Shown: positions 48,867-58,922 of the stretch, in pieces | Position numbering within the stretch: position 1 is the first letter of the stretch | How the letters are laid out: every line of letters begins with the position of its first letter | From: Hydrogenophaga sp. | Lineage (GTDB): Bacteria; Pseudomonadota; Gammaproteobacteria; Burkholderiales; Burkholderiaceae_C | Assembly (NCBI GenBank): GCA_018993155.1 | Contig: JAGKSX010000047.1 | Coordinates: 1-64,000, forward strand | DNA: 64,000 nt | Direction: 5' to 3' | Notes under the pieces: model-generated | What the model saw: only the letters and a program-made list of their open reading frames with translations | What the model was told of the DNA's origin: nothing | The model's database searches: none | Position numbers and translations under genes: made by a program

Positions 48867-49730
48867 ATGAAACACCTCTCTGAATTCACCCAGGCCGACG
48901 TGCAGGAGCTGGCCCGGCGCGACGTGGCGCTGGCGCTGGCCGAAGACGTGGGCGCGGGTGACCTGACCGCCGCACTGGTGGACGCGCAGCGCCCCGCGCA
49001 GGCCCGCATTCTGGCGCGTGAAGCGGCCGTGATCTGCGGTACGCCCTGGGTGGAAGCCGCCGTGCGCGCGCTCGACCCGCAGGCCAGGCTGACCTGGCAC
49101 GTGGGCGAAGGCCAGCGCTGCGCGGCCAACCAGACCGTGCTCGCCATCGAGGGCCGCGCGCAGGCGCTGCTAACGGCCGAGCGCACCGCGCTCAACTTCC
49201 TGCAGCTGCTCTCGGCCGTGGCCACCAAGACCGCCACCTTCGTCGACACCGTGGCCGGCACGCGCGCGCAGATCGTGGACACGCGCAAGACCCTGCCGGG
49301 CCTGCGCCTGGCCCAGAAGTACGCGGTGAAGACCGGCGGCGGCGTGAACCACCGCATCGGCCTGTACGACGCGGTGCTGATCAAGGAAAACCACATCGCC
49401 GCGGCCGGTGGCGTGGCCCATGTGCTGCAGCGAGTGCGCGAGACCGCGCCCCAGGCGCGTTTCGTCGAGATCGAGGTGGAGACCCTGGCCCAGCTTGAAG
49501 AAGCCCTGGCCTGCGGCGCCACCATGGTGCTGCTCGACAACATGGACATTCCCACGCTCCAGGCGGCGGTGCGGCTCAACGCCGGCCGCGCGATCCTCGA
49601 AATCTCCGGTGGCGTGAACCTGGACACCGTGCGGGCCCTTGCAGAAACCGGGGTCGACCGCATCTCTGTCGGCGCCCTCACCAAGGACGTCAAGGCCACC
49701 GACTTTTCCATGCGTTTCCAGACGCTCTGA
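48867..49730 (+). CDS. nadC: Nicotinate-nucleotide pyrophosphorylase (quinolinate phosphoribosyltransferase)
   Basis: Converts quinolinate and PRPP to nicotinate mononucleotide with CO2 loss. Conserved elements are LAEDVGAGDLTAALV, ERTALNFLQLLS, VDTRKTLPGLRLAQKYAVKTGGG, NHRIGLYDAVLIKENH and the ISGGVNLDTVRALAETGVDRIS barrel end. I use the ATG giving MKHLSEFTQAD (287 residues); a TTG 9 bp upstream is unlikely. A TATGCT box lies 8 nt before the ATG (48853-48858) and TATAGA slightly further up (48838-48843), possible -10 elements. nadA follows after 30 bp. Confidence 0.95.
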   Translation: MKHLSEFTQADVQELARRDVALALAEDVGAGDLTAALVDAQRPAQARILAREAAVICGTPWVEAAVRALDPQARLTWHVGEGQRCAANQTVLAIEGRAQALLTAERTALNFLQLLSAVATKTATFVDTVAGTRAQIVDTRKTLPGLRLAQKYAVKTGGGVNHRIGLYDAVLIKENHIAAAGGVAHVLQRVRETAPQARFVEIEVETLAQLEEALACGATMVLLDNMDIPTLQAAVRLNAGRAILEISGGVNLDTVRALAETGVDRISVGALTKDVKATDFSMRFQTL

Positions 49731-49760
49731 GGCGTCGGAACTCCGAGACACAACGACCCC

Positions 49761-50870
49761 ATGAACACCGCAGACCCTTCCGTCATCGACGTGGAATACG
49801 AACAGCCGGCCTGCCCCACGCAGCATGCCTGGGCGCGCGTGCCGGTCGAGCCCGGCCCGAAGCAGCGCGCCGCGCTCAAGGAGCGCATCCGCCAGCTGTT
49901 GAAGGAGCGCAACGCGGTGATGGTGTCGCACTACTACGTGCACCCCGACCTGCAGGACCTCGCCATCGAGACCGGTGGCATCGTGAGCGATTCGCTTGAA
50001 ATGGCTCGTTTCGGCCGTGACCACGCGGCGACCACGCTGGTGGTCTCGGGCGTGCGCTTCATGGGCGAGACCGCCAAGATCCTGAGCCCGGAGAAAACCG
50101 TGCTCATGCCCGACCTCGATGCGAACTGCTCGCTCGACCTGGGTTGCCCGATCGACGAGTTCAATGCCTTCTGCGATGCCCACCCCGACCGCACCGTGGT
50201 GGTCTATGCCAACACCAGCGCGGCCGTGAAGGCGCGCTCGGATTGGCTGGTCACCTCCAGCTGCGCGCTCGACATCGTGCAGGCGCTCAAGGAGAAGGGC
50301 CACAAGATCCTGTGGGCGCCCGACAAGCACCTGGGTGCCTACATCCAGCGCGAGACCGGTGCCGACATGGTGATGTGGACCGGCTCGTGCATCGTGCACG
50401 ACGAGTTCAAGGCTTTCGAACTCGAAGCGCTCAAGAAGGAGCACCCCAAGGCCAAGGTGCTGGTGCACCCGGAAAGCCCGGCCGACGTGATCGCGCTGGC
50501 CGATGCCGTGGGCTCGACCTCGGCCATCCTGAAGGCCGCGCGCACGCTGGACGCGCCCGAGTTCATCGTCGCCACCGACAACGGCATGATGCACATGCTG
50601 CGCCAGCAGAACCCGGGCAAGGTGTTCATCGAGGCGCCGACCGCCGGCAACAGCGCCACCTGCAAGAGTTGCGCGCACTGCCCCTGGATGGCGATGAATG
50701 GCCTGGCGGGCGTGGCGCAGATCCTCGAAAAAGGCCTCAACGAGATCCACGTCGACCCGGCGCTGATCCCGCTGGCGCGCCGGCCGATCGACCGCATGCT
50801 CGCCTTCACGGCCGCGCAGCGCAACGGTCAGAACCCGGGCGCTCTCGTCCCGAACATCGGCGCGGCGTAG
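49761..50870 (+). CDS. nadA: Quinolinate synthase A
   Basis: [4Fe-4S] enzyme condensing iminoaspartate (from NadB) with dihydroxyacetone phosphate to quinolinate. The three cluster cysteines are Cys123 ([10 protein letters not shown]), Cys210 ([11 protein letters not shown]) and the last Cys of CKSCAHCPW, matching E. coli Cys113/200/297. 369 residues. nadB converges on this gene from the other strand about 70 bp away, so the quinolinate genes sit together but in two transcripts. Confidence 0.96.
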   Translation: MNTADPSVIDVEYEQPACPTQHAWARVPVEPGPKQRAALKERIRQLLKERNAVMVSHYYVHPDLQDLAIETGGIVSDSLEMARFGRDHAATTLVVSGVRFMGETAKILSPEKTVLMPDLDANCSLDLGCPIDEFNAFCDAHPDRTVVVYANTSAAVKARSDWLVTSSCALDIVQALKEKGHKILWAPDKHLGAYIQRETGADMVMWTGSCIVHDEFKAFELEALKKEHPKAKVLVHPESPADVIALADAVGSTSAILKAARTLDAPEFIVATDNGMMHMLRQQNPGKVFIEAPTAGNSATCKSCAHCPWMAMNGLAGVAQILEKGLNEIHVDPALIPLARRPIDRMLAFTAAQRNGQNPGALVPNIGAA

Positions 50871-50920
50871 GAGCGCTCCAACCAGGATGCCGCGGAACTG
50901 GCTCTGCCAGGCCGCAGGCA

Positions 50921-50958
50921 TCGCCCCCTGGGGGGGTGCGCGTCAGCGCGCGGGGGGG
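50921..50958. repeat. Short G/C palindromic element between nadA and nadB
   Basis: GCCCCCTGGGGGGG followed by TGCGCG-tca-GCGCGC and GGGGGGG. The nested G/C palindromes resemble intergenic elements seen in Comamonadaceae genomes. It covers the nadB stop and its last few codons, so it has become part of the gene end. It may terminate one or both convergent transcripts, although no T-tract follows. Confidence 0.45.
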
Positions 50959-52541
50959 ACCAATATCGTCGGTTTCGCCTCGGGCAGCAGCCCGGGGTAG
51001 TCGCGGCTGAAATGCAGGCCACGGCTCTCGTGCCGCAGCAGGGCGGACTTCACGATCAGGTCGGCCACCTGCACCAGGTTGCGCAGCTCCAGCAGATCGC
51101 GCGTGACGTGGAACTGCGAGTAGAACTCCTGGATCTCGCGCTGCAGCAGCGCGATGCGGTGCGCCGCGCGCTCCAGCCGCTTGTTGGTGCGCACAATGCC
51201 CACGTAGTCCCACATGAAGCGGCGCAGCTCGTCCCAGTTGTGCGAGATCACGACCTGCTCGTCGGCGTCGGTCACGCGGCTGTCGTCCCACAGCGGCGCG
51301 GCCGGCGCGGCGGGTGCCGCCGGGGCGGTGCGGATCGCGTTGACCGCGCCTTGCGCGAACACCATGCATTCCACCAGCGAGTTGCTGGCCAGGCGGTTGG
51401 CGCCGTGCAGGCCGGTGCAGGTGGTCTCGCCCACCGCGTACAGGCCGGCGATGTCGGTGTGGCCGGCCAGGTCGGTCACCACGCCGCCGCAGGTGTAGTG
51501 CGCGGCCGGCACCACGGGAATCGGCTCGCGCGTGATGTCGATGCCCAGCTCGGCGCAGCGTGCGAGGATGTTGGGAAAGTGCTCGCGCAGGAACTCGGGC
51601 GGCTGGTGCGAGATGTCCAGGTGCACGCAGTCCAGCCCGTGCTTCTTCATCTCGAAGTCGATCGCGCGCGCCACCACGTCGCGCGGCGCGAGTTCGGCGC
51701 GCGGGTCGTGGTCGGGCATGAAGCGGCGGCTGCCCAGGTGGGGCGGCAGCTTGAGGTGGCCGCCTTCGCCGCGCACCGCCTCGGTGATGAGGAAGCTCTT
51801 GGCGTGCGGGTGGTACAGGCAGGTCGGGTGAAACTGGATGAACTCCATGTTGCCCACCTGGCAGCCGGCGCGCCAGGCCGCAGCGATGCCGTCGCCGGTC
51901 GCGGTGTCGGGGTTGGTGGTGTAGAGGTAGACCTTGCCCGCGCCGCCCGTGGCCAGCACGGTGTGGGTGGCGCTGAAGGTCAGGACCTCGTCGCGCTCGG
52001 TGTCCAGCACGTAGGCGCCGAAGCAGCGCGGCTGGCCATCGGTGCCCGGGTGTTTGCGGTCGGTGATGAGGTCGACCAGCATGTGGTGCTCAAACAGCTG
52101 GATCTCGGGCGTTGCGCGCACGCGCTCGATGAGCGTGGCCTGCACGGCCGCGCCGGTGGCGTCGGCCGCGTGCACGATGCGGCGGTGGCTGTGGCCGCCC
52201 TCGCGGGTCAGGTGCAGTTCACCGTCTTCCAGCGAGAACGGCACGCCGAGTTCCTGCAGCCAGGCGATGGCGGCCGGGGCGTTCTCCACCGTGAACTGCG
52301 TGGCTTCCAGGTCGCACAGGCCAGCGCCGGCCACCAGGGTGTCCTCCACGTGCGAGGCCACGCTGTCGCCCTCGGCCAGCACGGCGGCAATGCCGCCCTG
52401 CGCCCAGTTGCTCGAGCCGTCGCTGAGCGCGCGCTTGGTGATCACCGCCACGCGGTGGGTCTTGGCCAGGTGCAGCGCGGCGGTGAGACCGGCCAGGCCG
52501 CTGCCGATGATGAGGACGTCGAGGCGATGGGGGTCGGTCAT
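50943..52541 (-). CDS. nadB: L-aspartate oxidase
   Basis: FAD enzyme oxidising L-aspartate to iminoaspartate, first step of de novo NAD synthesis. The FAD motif is [15 protein letters not shown] near residue 10. [13 protein letters not shown], the HPTCLYHP active-site segment, [24 protein letters not shown] and the C-terminal helical domain of the succinate dehydrogenase family follow. 532 residues. Its ATG overlaps the scpA stop by 4 bp. The last codons (VPPAR) lie in a G/C palindrome. Confidence 0.96.
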   Translation of the reverse strand: MTDPHRLDVLIIGSGLAGLTAALHLAKTHRVAVITKRALSDGSSNWAQGGIAAVLAEGDSVASHVEDTLVAGAGLCDLEATQFTVENAPAAIAWLQELGVPFSLEDGELHLTREGGHSHRRIVHAADATGAAVQATLIERVRATPEIQLFEHHMLVDLITDRKHPGTDGQPRCFGAYVLDTERDEVLTFSATHTVLATGGAGKVYLYTTNPDTATGDGIAAAWRAGCQVGNMEFIQFHPTCLYHPHAKSFLITEAVRGEGGHLKLPPHLGSRRFMPDHDPRAELAPRDVVARAIDFEMKKHGLDCVHLDISHQPPEFLREHFPNILARCAELGIDITREPIPVVPAAHYTCGGVVTDLAGHTDIAGLYAVGETTCTGLHGANRLASNSLVECMVFAQGAVNAIRTAPAAPAAPAAPLWDDSRVTDADEQVVISHNWDELRRFMWDYVGIVRTNKRLERAAHRIALLQREIQEFYSQFHVTRDLLELRNLVQVADLIVKSALLRHESRGLHFSRDYPGLLPEAKPTILVPPAR

Positions 52542-53386
52542 GCGGGGGTGTAGGCGAGACGGACGTAGATGGGGGCGAAGGCCTCGGCCTGAGTCAGCTC
52601 GATCAGCGTTTCCTTGGCGAGTTCGAGCATGGCGATGAAGGTGACGACCAGCACTGGTGAGCCGAGCGAAGGGTCGAACAGCTCGCCGAATTCCACGAAT
52701 TTTCGGCCCTGCAGATGGCGCAGCACGATGCTCATGTGCTCGCGCACCGAGAGCTCCTCGCGGCTGATCTTGTGGTGCTGCACCAGCTTGGCGCGTTTGA
52801 GGATGTCGCGCCAGGCGCTTTGCAGGTCGATCGCGTTCACGTCGGGGAAGCGCGGCACCAGGGCCTGTTCCACGTAGACCTGGGCGCGCAGGAAATCGCG
52901 ACCGTACTGCGGGCTGTCGGCCAGGCGGTGCGCGGCCAGTTTCATCTGCTCGTACTCGAGCAGGCGGCGCACCAGTTCGGCTCGGGGGTCTTCCGGTTCC
53001 TCGCCCTCGGCCGTCTTCTTGGGCGGCAGCAGCATGCGCGACTTGATCTCGATCAGCATGGCCGCCATCAGCAGGTACTCGGCCGCCAGCTCCAGGTTGC
53101 TGGCGCGGATCTCATCGACGTAGGTGAGGTACTGGCGGGTCACCGCCGCCATTGGAATGTCGAGGATGTTGAAGTTCTGCTTGCGGATCAGGTAGAGCAG
53201 CAGGTCCAGCGGGCCTTCGAAGGCCTCCAGGAAGATCTGCAGCGCGTCCGGCGGGATGTACAGGTCGCGCGGCATGGCGAACAGCGGTTCGCCGTAGAGC
53301 CGCGCCAGCGCCACGTGGTCCACCACCGATGGCAGGACATCGTCCAGCCCCTGCGGGGCCTCGTTGAGCGTGTGCGGATCGCTCAT
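52538..53386 (-). CDS. scpA: Segregation and condensation protein A
   Basis: Kleisin subunit that bridges SMC heads with ScpB in the bacterial condensin complex, acting on the nucleoid. The N-terminal family pattern is [28 protein letters not shown], followed by [19 protein letters not shown] and a C-terminal winged helix ending [17 protein letters not shown]. 282 residues. No scpB or smc is nearby. It is coupled to nadB downstream and preceded by the DUF3460 gene 12 bp upstream. Confidence 0.93.
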   Translation of the reverse strand: MSDPHTLNEAPQGLDDVLPSVVDHVALARLYGEPLFAMPRDLYIPPDALQIFLEAFEGPLDLLLYLIRKQNFNILDIPMAAVTRQYLTYVDEIRASNLELAAEYLLMAAMLIEIKSRMLLPPKKTAEGEEPEDPRAELVRRLLEYEQMKLAAHRLADSPQYGRDFLRAQVYVEQALVPRFPDVNAIDLQSAWRDILKRAKLVQHHKISREELSVREHMSIVLRHLQGRKFVEFGELFDPSLGSPVLVVTFIAMLELAKETLIELTQAEAFAPIYVRLAYTPA

Positions 53387-53398
53387 GGAAACGAACGA

Positions 53399-53611
53399 TC
53401 AGGCGAGGTCGGAACCGGTCTGGTAGACGTAGGGCTGCTGGGGCACGCGGGCGGCCTCGGCCTTGGCCTGGAATTCACGGTCGATCTGCTTGTCCCACAA
53501 CAGGGCGCGCCCCTGGCGCTGCGACTGCTCCAGCCCCGGCTTGCCGGCCTTGAGCTGTTCGATGAACTGCGTCGTGTCGGATTGGTAATCGGGGCGGCGG
53601 AAGAAGGACAT
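53399..53611 (-). CDS. DUF3460 small protein
   Basis: 70-residue soluble protein that opens MSFFRRPDYQSDTTQFIEQL, the DUF3460 pattern. It is charged and mostly helical, with no cysteine or metal motif. Function unknown; the family is largely confined to Burkholderiales and often stands before scpA, as here. AAGAAGGACATG is the complementary strand, so no Shine-Dalgarno can be claimed from it. Confidence 0.83.
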   Translation of the reverse strand: MSFFRRPDYQSDTTQFIEQLKAGKPGLEQSQRQGRALLWDKQIDREFQAKAEAARVPQQPYVYQTGSDLA

Positions 53612-53670
53612 GGTGGCCTCGGTGGTGCGCGGAGTGAAAGAGGCCGATTTTACCGGGCCGCCCTGGGGCC

Positions 53671-55314
53671 TCACTGGAAGGTGTTCAGCCGCCCCGCGAA
53701 GCCGGAGCGTTCGATCAGCGAACGCGGTTGGGCGTGCAGGCCCACCATGCCCAGGTGGCCGCCGCGCTTGTGCACCGCCTTGTGCAGCTGTTCCAGCGCG
53801 TCCAGCCCGGTGGTGTCGAGCGAGATCATGTGGCTGGCATCCAGCATCACATTGATCGGCGTGGGGGAACGCTCCACGTCGGCGACGATGGGATCGATCT
53901 TGGCCACGGCGCCGAAGAACAGCGAGCCGTAGAGCTTGTAGGTGGCCTGCTGCTCGGTGCGCGCCACCGGCTCGGCGCGGAAGATCTCGCTCTGGCGGCG
54001 CACGAACAGCACCACCGCCAGCACCAGGCCGAGCTCGACCGCCACCGTGAGGTCGAAGACGATGGTGACGAAGAAGGTGGACAGCAGCATCAACCGGTAG
54101 TGGTTGCTGAACTGCCTCAGGCGCCCGAATTCGCGCCATTCGCCCATGTTCCAGGCCACGAACAGCAGCACGCCGGCCAGCACCGCCAGCGGGATGTGGT
54201 AGGCCAGCGGCGCGGCCACCAGAACCACGGCGGCCAGCGTGAGCGCATGCACCATGCCGGCCACCGGCGAGGCGGCGCCCGAGCGGATGTTGGTCACGGT
54301 GCGCGCGATGGTGCCGGTGGCGGGCATGCCACCGAAGAAGGGCACCACGGCGTTGGCGACGCCTTGCGCCATCAGCTCCTGGTTGGGGTCGTGCTTGGGC
54401 GCGTCGCTCAGCTGGTCGGCGACGCGCGCGCACAGCAGCGATTCGATGGCGCCCAGCAGCGCGATGGTGAGCGTGGGCGTCACCAGCAGGCGCACGGTCT
54501 CCCACGAGAAGTCGGGCAGCTCGAAGGCCGGCGTGCCGCGCGGGATGCCGCCAAAGCGCGTGCCGATGGTCTCCACCGGCAAGCTCAGGGCCCAGGCCAG
54601 CAGCGTGAGCGTGACCAGGGCCACCACCGGGCCGGGCAGGCGCGAGGTGGCCTTGAGCGCGCTCACCCGGTCCAGCTTCTCGATCTGGCGGCGGAACTGG
54701 AAATCCACCGCCCACAGGCGCGGCCAGACGAACAGGCCCAGCACGCACAGGCCGCCGAGCGCGAAGGCAAAGGGGTTGAAGCTGTCGAGGTGCTGCGCCA
54801 GGGCCTTCATCTGGCCGAAAAAGCTGCCCGGCATCTTCGCGATCTCCAACCCGAGCAGGTCGCGCACCTGCGACAGCGCGATCAGCACCGCGATGCCGTT
54901 GGTGAAGCCGATCACGACACTCACCGGCACGTAGCGCACCAGCGTGCCCAGGCGGAACAGGCCCAGCAGGAACAGCAGCACGCCCGCGCTGGCGGTGGCG
55001 ATCAGCAGGTTGGCCACGCCGTAGCGCTCGACGATACCGTAGACGATGACGATGAAGGCGCCGGCCGGGCCGCCGATCTGCATCGAGGTGCCGCCCAGGG
55101 CGGAGATCAGGAAGCCCGCGATGATCGCGGTCCACAGGCCGGCCTCGGGCTTGAGGCCGCTGGCGATCGCGAAGGCCATGGCCAGGGGCAGCGCCACGAT
55201 GCCCACTGTGGCACCCGCACCCACATCGCGCGCGAGCTTGTCGCGGTTGTAGCCTCGCAGGTCTTTCAGCAGGCGAGGGCGGAACGGCGCCAGGGGCGGC
55301 AGGCCTTGGAACAT
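53671..55314 (-). CDS. SulP-family anion transporter with STAS domain
   Basis: 547-residue inner-membrane transporter. Ten to twelve hydrophobic segments occupy about residues 25-420, with SulP marks near the start (VGIVALPLAMAFAIASGLKPEAGL), GGPAGAFIVIV and VPFFGGMPATGTIARTVTNIRSG. A C-terminal STAS domain from about 430 contains SLDTTGLDALEQL, the site phosphorylated in anti-anti-sigma relatives. Substrate could be sulfate, bicarbonate or dicarboxylates; no carbonic anhydrase is adjacent to favour bicarbonate. Confidence 0.9.
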   Translation of the reverse strand: MFQGLPPLAPFRPRLLKDLRGYNRDKLARDVGAGATVGIVALPLAMAFAIASGLKPEAGLWTAIIAGFLISALGGTSMQIGGPAGAFIVIVYGIVERYGVANLLIATASAGVLLFLLGLFRLGTLVRYVPVSVVIGFTNGIAVLIALSQVRDLLGLEIAKMPGSFFGQMKALAQHLDSFNPFAFALGGLCVLGLFVWPRLWAVDFQFRRQIEKLDRVSALKATSRLPGPVVALVTLTLLAWALSLPVETIGTRFGGIPRGTPAFELPDFSWETVRLLVTPTLTIALLGAIESLLCARVADQLSDAPKHDPNQELMAQGVANAVVPFFGGMPATGTIARTVTNIRSGAASPVAGMVHALTLAAVVLVAAPLAYHIPLAVLAGVLLFVAWNMGEWREFGRLRQFSNHYRLMLLSTFFVTIVFDLTVAVELGLVLAVVLFVRRQSEIFRAEPVARTEQQATYKLYGSLFFGAVAKIDPIVADVERSPTPINVMLDASHMISLDTTGLDALEQLHKAVHKRGGHLGMVGLHAQPRSLIERSGFAGRLNTFQ

Positions 55315-55412
55315 GGGCCGATGTTACCTTTGGCTACGGTTCACGCCGCCCGCCAAGCTTGAGCCGTGGGGTCGGGCATTAGACTGGCCTTTTGATCTGG
55401 ACAAGGACCGAC

Positions 55413-55940
55413 ATGCGAACAGCGGCGATGGGCAGGACGTGGCGTGGCGCGCTGGGGCTGCTGGGCGGGCTCGGCCTGGCGGGCCTGCTGGCGGCCTGCG
55501 ACCCGCAGAACATCAGCGAGCTGGAAGAGGGCGTGTCCACCGAGGCCGACGTGCGCGAACGCTTCGGCGCGCCCGAGGCGGTGTGGGAAGGCGAAGACGG
55601 CGCGCAGATCTACGAGTACAACCGCCAGCCCGCGGGCCACACCAACTACATGATCACCATCGGCCCGGACGGCAAGATGGCCTCGCTGCGCCAGGTGCTC
55701 AACCCGCGCACCTTTGCCCAGGTGCAGCCCGGCATGCCGATGGAGGCGGTGCGCCGCATGCTGGGCAAGCCCATGAAGATCACCACCTACGCGCTCAAGC
55801 GCGAGACGCACTACGACTGGCGCTACCTCGAAAGCCCGAACGTGGGCGAGTCCCAGGTGTTCACGGTGGTGTTCGACGCCGACCTCAAGGTGGTGCGCAC
55901 GATGTCGGTGCGCGACCCGGATCTGGACAAGAACCGCTGA
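55413..55940 (+). CDS. Lipoprotein with two BamE/SmpA-like modules
   Basis: 175-residue predicted lipoprotein: basic N-terminus, hydrophobic core and lipobox LLAAC with Cys29. The mature part reads as two tandem BamE-like units. The first (about 33-95) runs from ELEEGVSTEADVRERFGAPEAVW to IGPDGKMASLRQV, the second (about 100-170) from VQPGMPMEAVRRMLGKPMKI to FDADLKVVRTMSV. Each shows the family's GxxxxxVxxxxGxP helix and final x-DxDxxV-type strand. The ATG follows AAGGA by 6 nt. An outer-membrane role is inferred from the module only; the real bamE should lie elsewhere. Confidence 0.8.
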   Translation: MRTAAMGRTWRGALGLLGGLGLAGLLAACDPQNISELEEGVSTEADVRERFGAPEAVWEGEDGAQIYEYNRQPAGHTNYMITIGPDGKMASLRQVLNPRTFAQVQPGMPMEAVRRMLGKPMKITTYALKRETHYDWRYLESPNVGESQVFTVVFDADLKVVRTMSVRDPDLDKNR

Positions 55941-55949
55941 ACGGCGGCG

Positions 55950-56693
55950 TCAGGCGGCTGCCCGCAGCCGCTGCCAGTCGTCCAGTGCCGGGCGCATCAC
56001 CAGCAGCAGAAGCATCAGCGCCAGCGGCAGGGTGCTGATGAAACCAAGGTGCTTGAAGCCCAGCGCGCCCGCCAGCCCGCCGAAGAAGAAGCAGGCGATC
56101 AGCTGGCCGTGCACGCGCAGCCTGCCGCGGTGGGCCCGCACCGGCGCCGCACCCGGCTGCCGGTTCACGTAGAGCAGCTTGCCCAGCTCGATGCCCAGGT
56201 CCGTCACCAGGCCGGTGACGTGGGTGGTGCGGATGGTCGCGCGCGAGATCTTGGTGATCACCGCGTTCTGCAGGCCCATGATGAAACACAGCAGCACCAC
56301 GGTGAGCGGCAGGAAGACCGGCGTCATGAAACCCATGGCGGCACCGAACAGGCCGAACACCAGCAGCGCGGCGGCCTCCAGCACCAGGGGCAGGCCGTAG
56401 GCGCTGCGCAGTTCGCGGCGCAGGCCCCAGTTCACCAGCCAGGCCGTGGTCATGGCCCCGAGCAGGAAGGCCAGCACCGAGCCCAGGCCGGCCAGGGCCA
56501 GCGTGAGTTCGCCCAGCACCAGGTGGTCGGCCACCGACGACACGATGCCCGTCATGTGCGAGGTGTACTGGCCCACGGCCAGCAAGCCGCCCGCGTTGGC
56601 CGCCCCGGCCACGAAGGCCAGCACCGAGCCGAGCTTCAGATCGGTCTGCGGCGTGCGCTGCAGACTGGTGAAGCCCCGGATCGGTTTGAACAC
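55950..56693 (-). CDS. DUF1275 (YoaK-like) membrane protein
   Basis: 247-residue protein with about six transmembrane helices. DUF1275 marks are VLAFVAGAANAGGLLAVGQYTSHMTGIVSSVAD in helix 1-2 and LLCFIMGLQNAVITKISRATIRTTHVTGLVTDLGIELG in the middle. The only credible start is a GTG 15 bp after the metG stop (VFKPIRGFTSLQ). Transport is often suggested for the family but no substrate is known. Probably translated from the metG transcript. Confidence 0.85.
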   Translation of the reverse strand: MFKPIRGFTSLQRTPQTDLKLGSVLAFVAGAANAGGLLAVGQYTSHMTGIVSSVADHLVLGELTLALAGLGSVLAFLLGAMTTAWLVNWGLRRELRSAYGLPLVLEAAALLVFGLFGAAMGFMTPVFLPLTVVLLCFIMGLQNAVITKISRATIRTTHVTGLVTDLGIELGKLLYVNRQPGAAPVRAHRGRLRVHGQLIACFFFGGLAGALGFKHLGFISTLPLALMLLLLVMRPALDDWQRLRAAA

Positions 56694-56707
56694 GGGCGAG
56701 CCGCCGT

Positions 56708-58762
56708 TCAGCGCACCCGCATGCCCGGCGTGGCGCCGGGCCAGGGGTTGAGCACGTGGATGCCGGGCTCGGCGTTCTCGTCGGCGTGGCTGGCGGCCAG
56801 CACCATGCCTTCGCTGACGCCGAACTTCATCTTGCGCGGCGCGAGGTTGGCCACCACCACGGTGAGCTTGCCCACCAGGTCTTCGGGCGCGTAGGCGCTG
56901 GCGATGCCGCTGAACACGTTGCGCGTGCGGCCCTCGCCCACGTCGAGCGTGAGGCGCAGCAGCTTGCTCGAGCCTTCCACGGCCTCGCAGTTCACGATCT
57001 GCGCGATGCGCAGGTCGATCTTGGCGAAGTCGTCGATGGTGATCGTGTCGGCGATCGGTTCGCCCCCCGGCACCGTGGCGGCCTGCGCGGGCGCCGGTGG
57101 CGGCTCGAACAGGGCGTCGAGCTGCTTCACGTCCACGCGCTGCATCAGGTGCTGGTAGGCCTTGATCGCGTGCCCCTTGCCGAGCAGGCGCGTGGTGTGG
57201 GCGAACTGCAGCGGCGCGGCTTGCAGGAAGTCCTCCACCTGCGCGGCGAGCGCGGGCAGCACCGGCTTGAGGTAGAGCGTGAGCAGGCGGAAGGCCTCGA
57301 TGCAGGTGGTGCACACGTCGTGCAGGCGCCCGTCCATGCCGTCCTGCTTGGCGAGTTCCCAGGGCTTGTTCTGGTCCACGTAGGCGTTCACGCGGTCGGC
57401 CAGCTGCATGATCTCGCGCAGCGCCTTGCCGTACTCGCGCTCGGCGTAGAGCTCGGCGACGCCGGGCGCGGCGCTCTGGAGGTGGTCGAGCAGCGCGTCG
57501 CCGTCGGCCGAGACCTCGCCCAGGCGGCCCTCGAAGCGCTTGGCGATGAAGCCGGCCGCGCGCGAAGCGATGTTGATGTACTTGCCCACCAGGTCGCTGT
57601 TGACGCGCAGCATGAAGTCCTCGGGGTTGAAATCCAGGTCTTCGTTGCGGCTGCTCAGTTTGGCGGCCAGGTAGTAGCGCAGCCACTCGGGGTTCATGCC
57701 CAGCTGCAGGTACTTCAGCGGGTCCAGGCCGGTGCCCCGGCTCTTGCTCATCTTCTCGCCGTTGTTGATGGTGAGGAAACCGTGCACGAACACCGCGTTG
57801 GGCACCTTGCGGCCGCTGAACTTCAGCATCGCGGGCCAGAACAGGGTGTGGAAGGTGATGATGTCCTTGCCGATGAAGTGGTACTGCTCGGTGCTCGGGT
57901 CGGCCATGAAGGCGTCGAAGTCGCGGCCGGTCTTGTCGAACAGGTTCTTCAGGGAGGCCAGGTAGCCCACCGGCGCGTCCAGCCACACGTAGAAGTACTT
58001 GCCCGGGGCGTCCGGGATCTCGATGCCGAAGTAGGGCGCGTCGCGGCTGATGTCCCAGTCGCCCATCTTGGGCTTGCCGTCCTCGCCGGGTTCGATCCAC
58101 TCGCTGATCTTGTTGAGCACCTCGGGCTGCACCGCACCGCTCTGGGTCCACTGGTCAAGAAAGGCCAGGCAGCGCGGGTCGGAGAGCTTGAAGAAGAAGT
58201 GCTCCGATTGCTTGAGCACCGGCTTGGCGCCCGACAGGGCCGAGTAGGGGTTGATCAGGTCGGTCGGGCTGTAGACCTTGCTGCAGACCTCGCAGTTGTC
58301 GCCGTACTGGTCCTTGGCGTGGCAGTTCGGGCACTCGCCCTTGATGAAGCGGTCGGGCAGGAACATGTTCTTCTCGGGGTCGAAGAACTGCTCGATGGTG
58401 CGCGTCTCGATCAGGCCGTTGGCCTTGAGCGCGCGGTACACGTCCTGGGCCAGCGCGTGGTTTTCCGGGCCGTCGGTGCTGTGCCAGTTGTCGAAGCCGA
58501 TGTGGAACCCGTCCAGGTAGGGCTTGCGACCGGCGGCGATGTCGGCCACGAACTGCTGCGGGGTTTTGCCGGCCTTGTCGGCGGCGATCATGATGGGGGC
58601 ACCGTGCGCGTCGTCGGCGCACACGAAGTTCACCTCGTGGCCCTGCATGCGCTGGAAACGCACCCAGATGTCGGCCTGGATGTACTCCATGATGTGGCCG
58701 ATGTGGAAATGGCCGTTGGCGTAGGGCAGGGCGGTGGTGACGAACAGGCGTCGCTGGCTCAT
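56708..58762 (-). CDS. metG: Methionyl-tRNA synthetase
   Basis: Charges tRNA-Met, including initiator tRNA. The class I HIGH motif is HFHIGH (18-23) and KMSKS lies near residue 338. A four-cysteine zinc knuckle (CPNC, then CEVC) lies in the connective domain. The C-terminal 110 residues are an EMAP/Trbp111-like tRNA-binding and dimerisation domain ([29 protein letters not shown]). 684 residues, like E. coli MetG. It is divergent from apbC. Confidence 0.97.
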   Translation of the reverse strand: MSQRRLFVTTALPYANGHFHIGHIMEYIQADIWVRFQRMQGHEVNFVCADDAHGAPIMIAADKAGKTPQQFVADIAAGRKPYLDGFHIGFDNWHSTDGPENHALAQDVYRALKANGLIETRTIEQFFDPEKNMFLPDRFIKGECPNCHAKDQYGDNCEVCSKVYSPTDLINPYSALSGAKPVLKQSEHFFFKLSDPRCLAFLDQWTQSGAVQPEVLNKISEWIEPGEDGKPKMGDWDISRDAPYFGIEIPDAPGKYFYVWLDAPVGYLASLKNLFDKTGRDFDAFMADPSTEQYHFIGKDIITFHTLFWPAMLKFSGRKVPNAVFVHGFLTINNGEKMSKSRGTGLDPLKYLQLGMNPEWLRYYLAAKLSSRNEDLDFNPEDFMLRVNSDLVGKYINIASRAAGFIAKRFEGRLGEVSADGDALLDHLQSAAPGVAELYAEREYGKALREIMQLADRVNAYVDQNKPWELAKQDGMDGRLHDVCTTCIEAFRLLTLYLKPVLPALAAQVEDFLQAAPLQFAHTTRLLGKGHAIKAYQHLMQRVDVKQLDALFEPPPAPAQAATVPGGEPIADTITIDDFAKIDLRIAQIVNCEAVEGSSKLLRLTLDVGEGRTRNVFSGIASAYAPEDLVGKLTVVVANLAPRKMKFGVSEGMVLAASHADENAEPGIHVLNPWPGATPGMRVR

Positions 58763-58922
58763 GGGAAGGGCTTTCTGTCGGGGAACCGGCCATTTTACGG
58801 GCCGATGCCCTCATGGCGCCTGTGTGTATGCCCTTGACCCGGGGGTGACGTTAGACTTCCCCACGCTCCCGCACCCCTCACAACACCGATACCCCACACC
58901 CCCTCTCAGGAGACCGTTTCCC

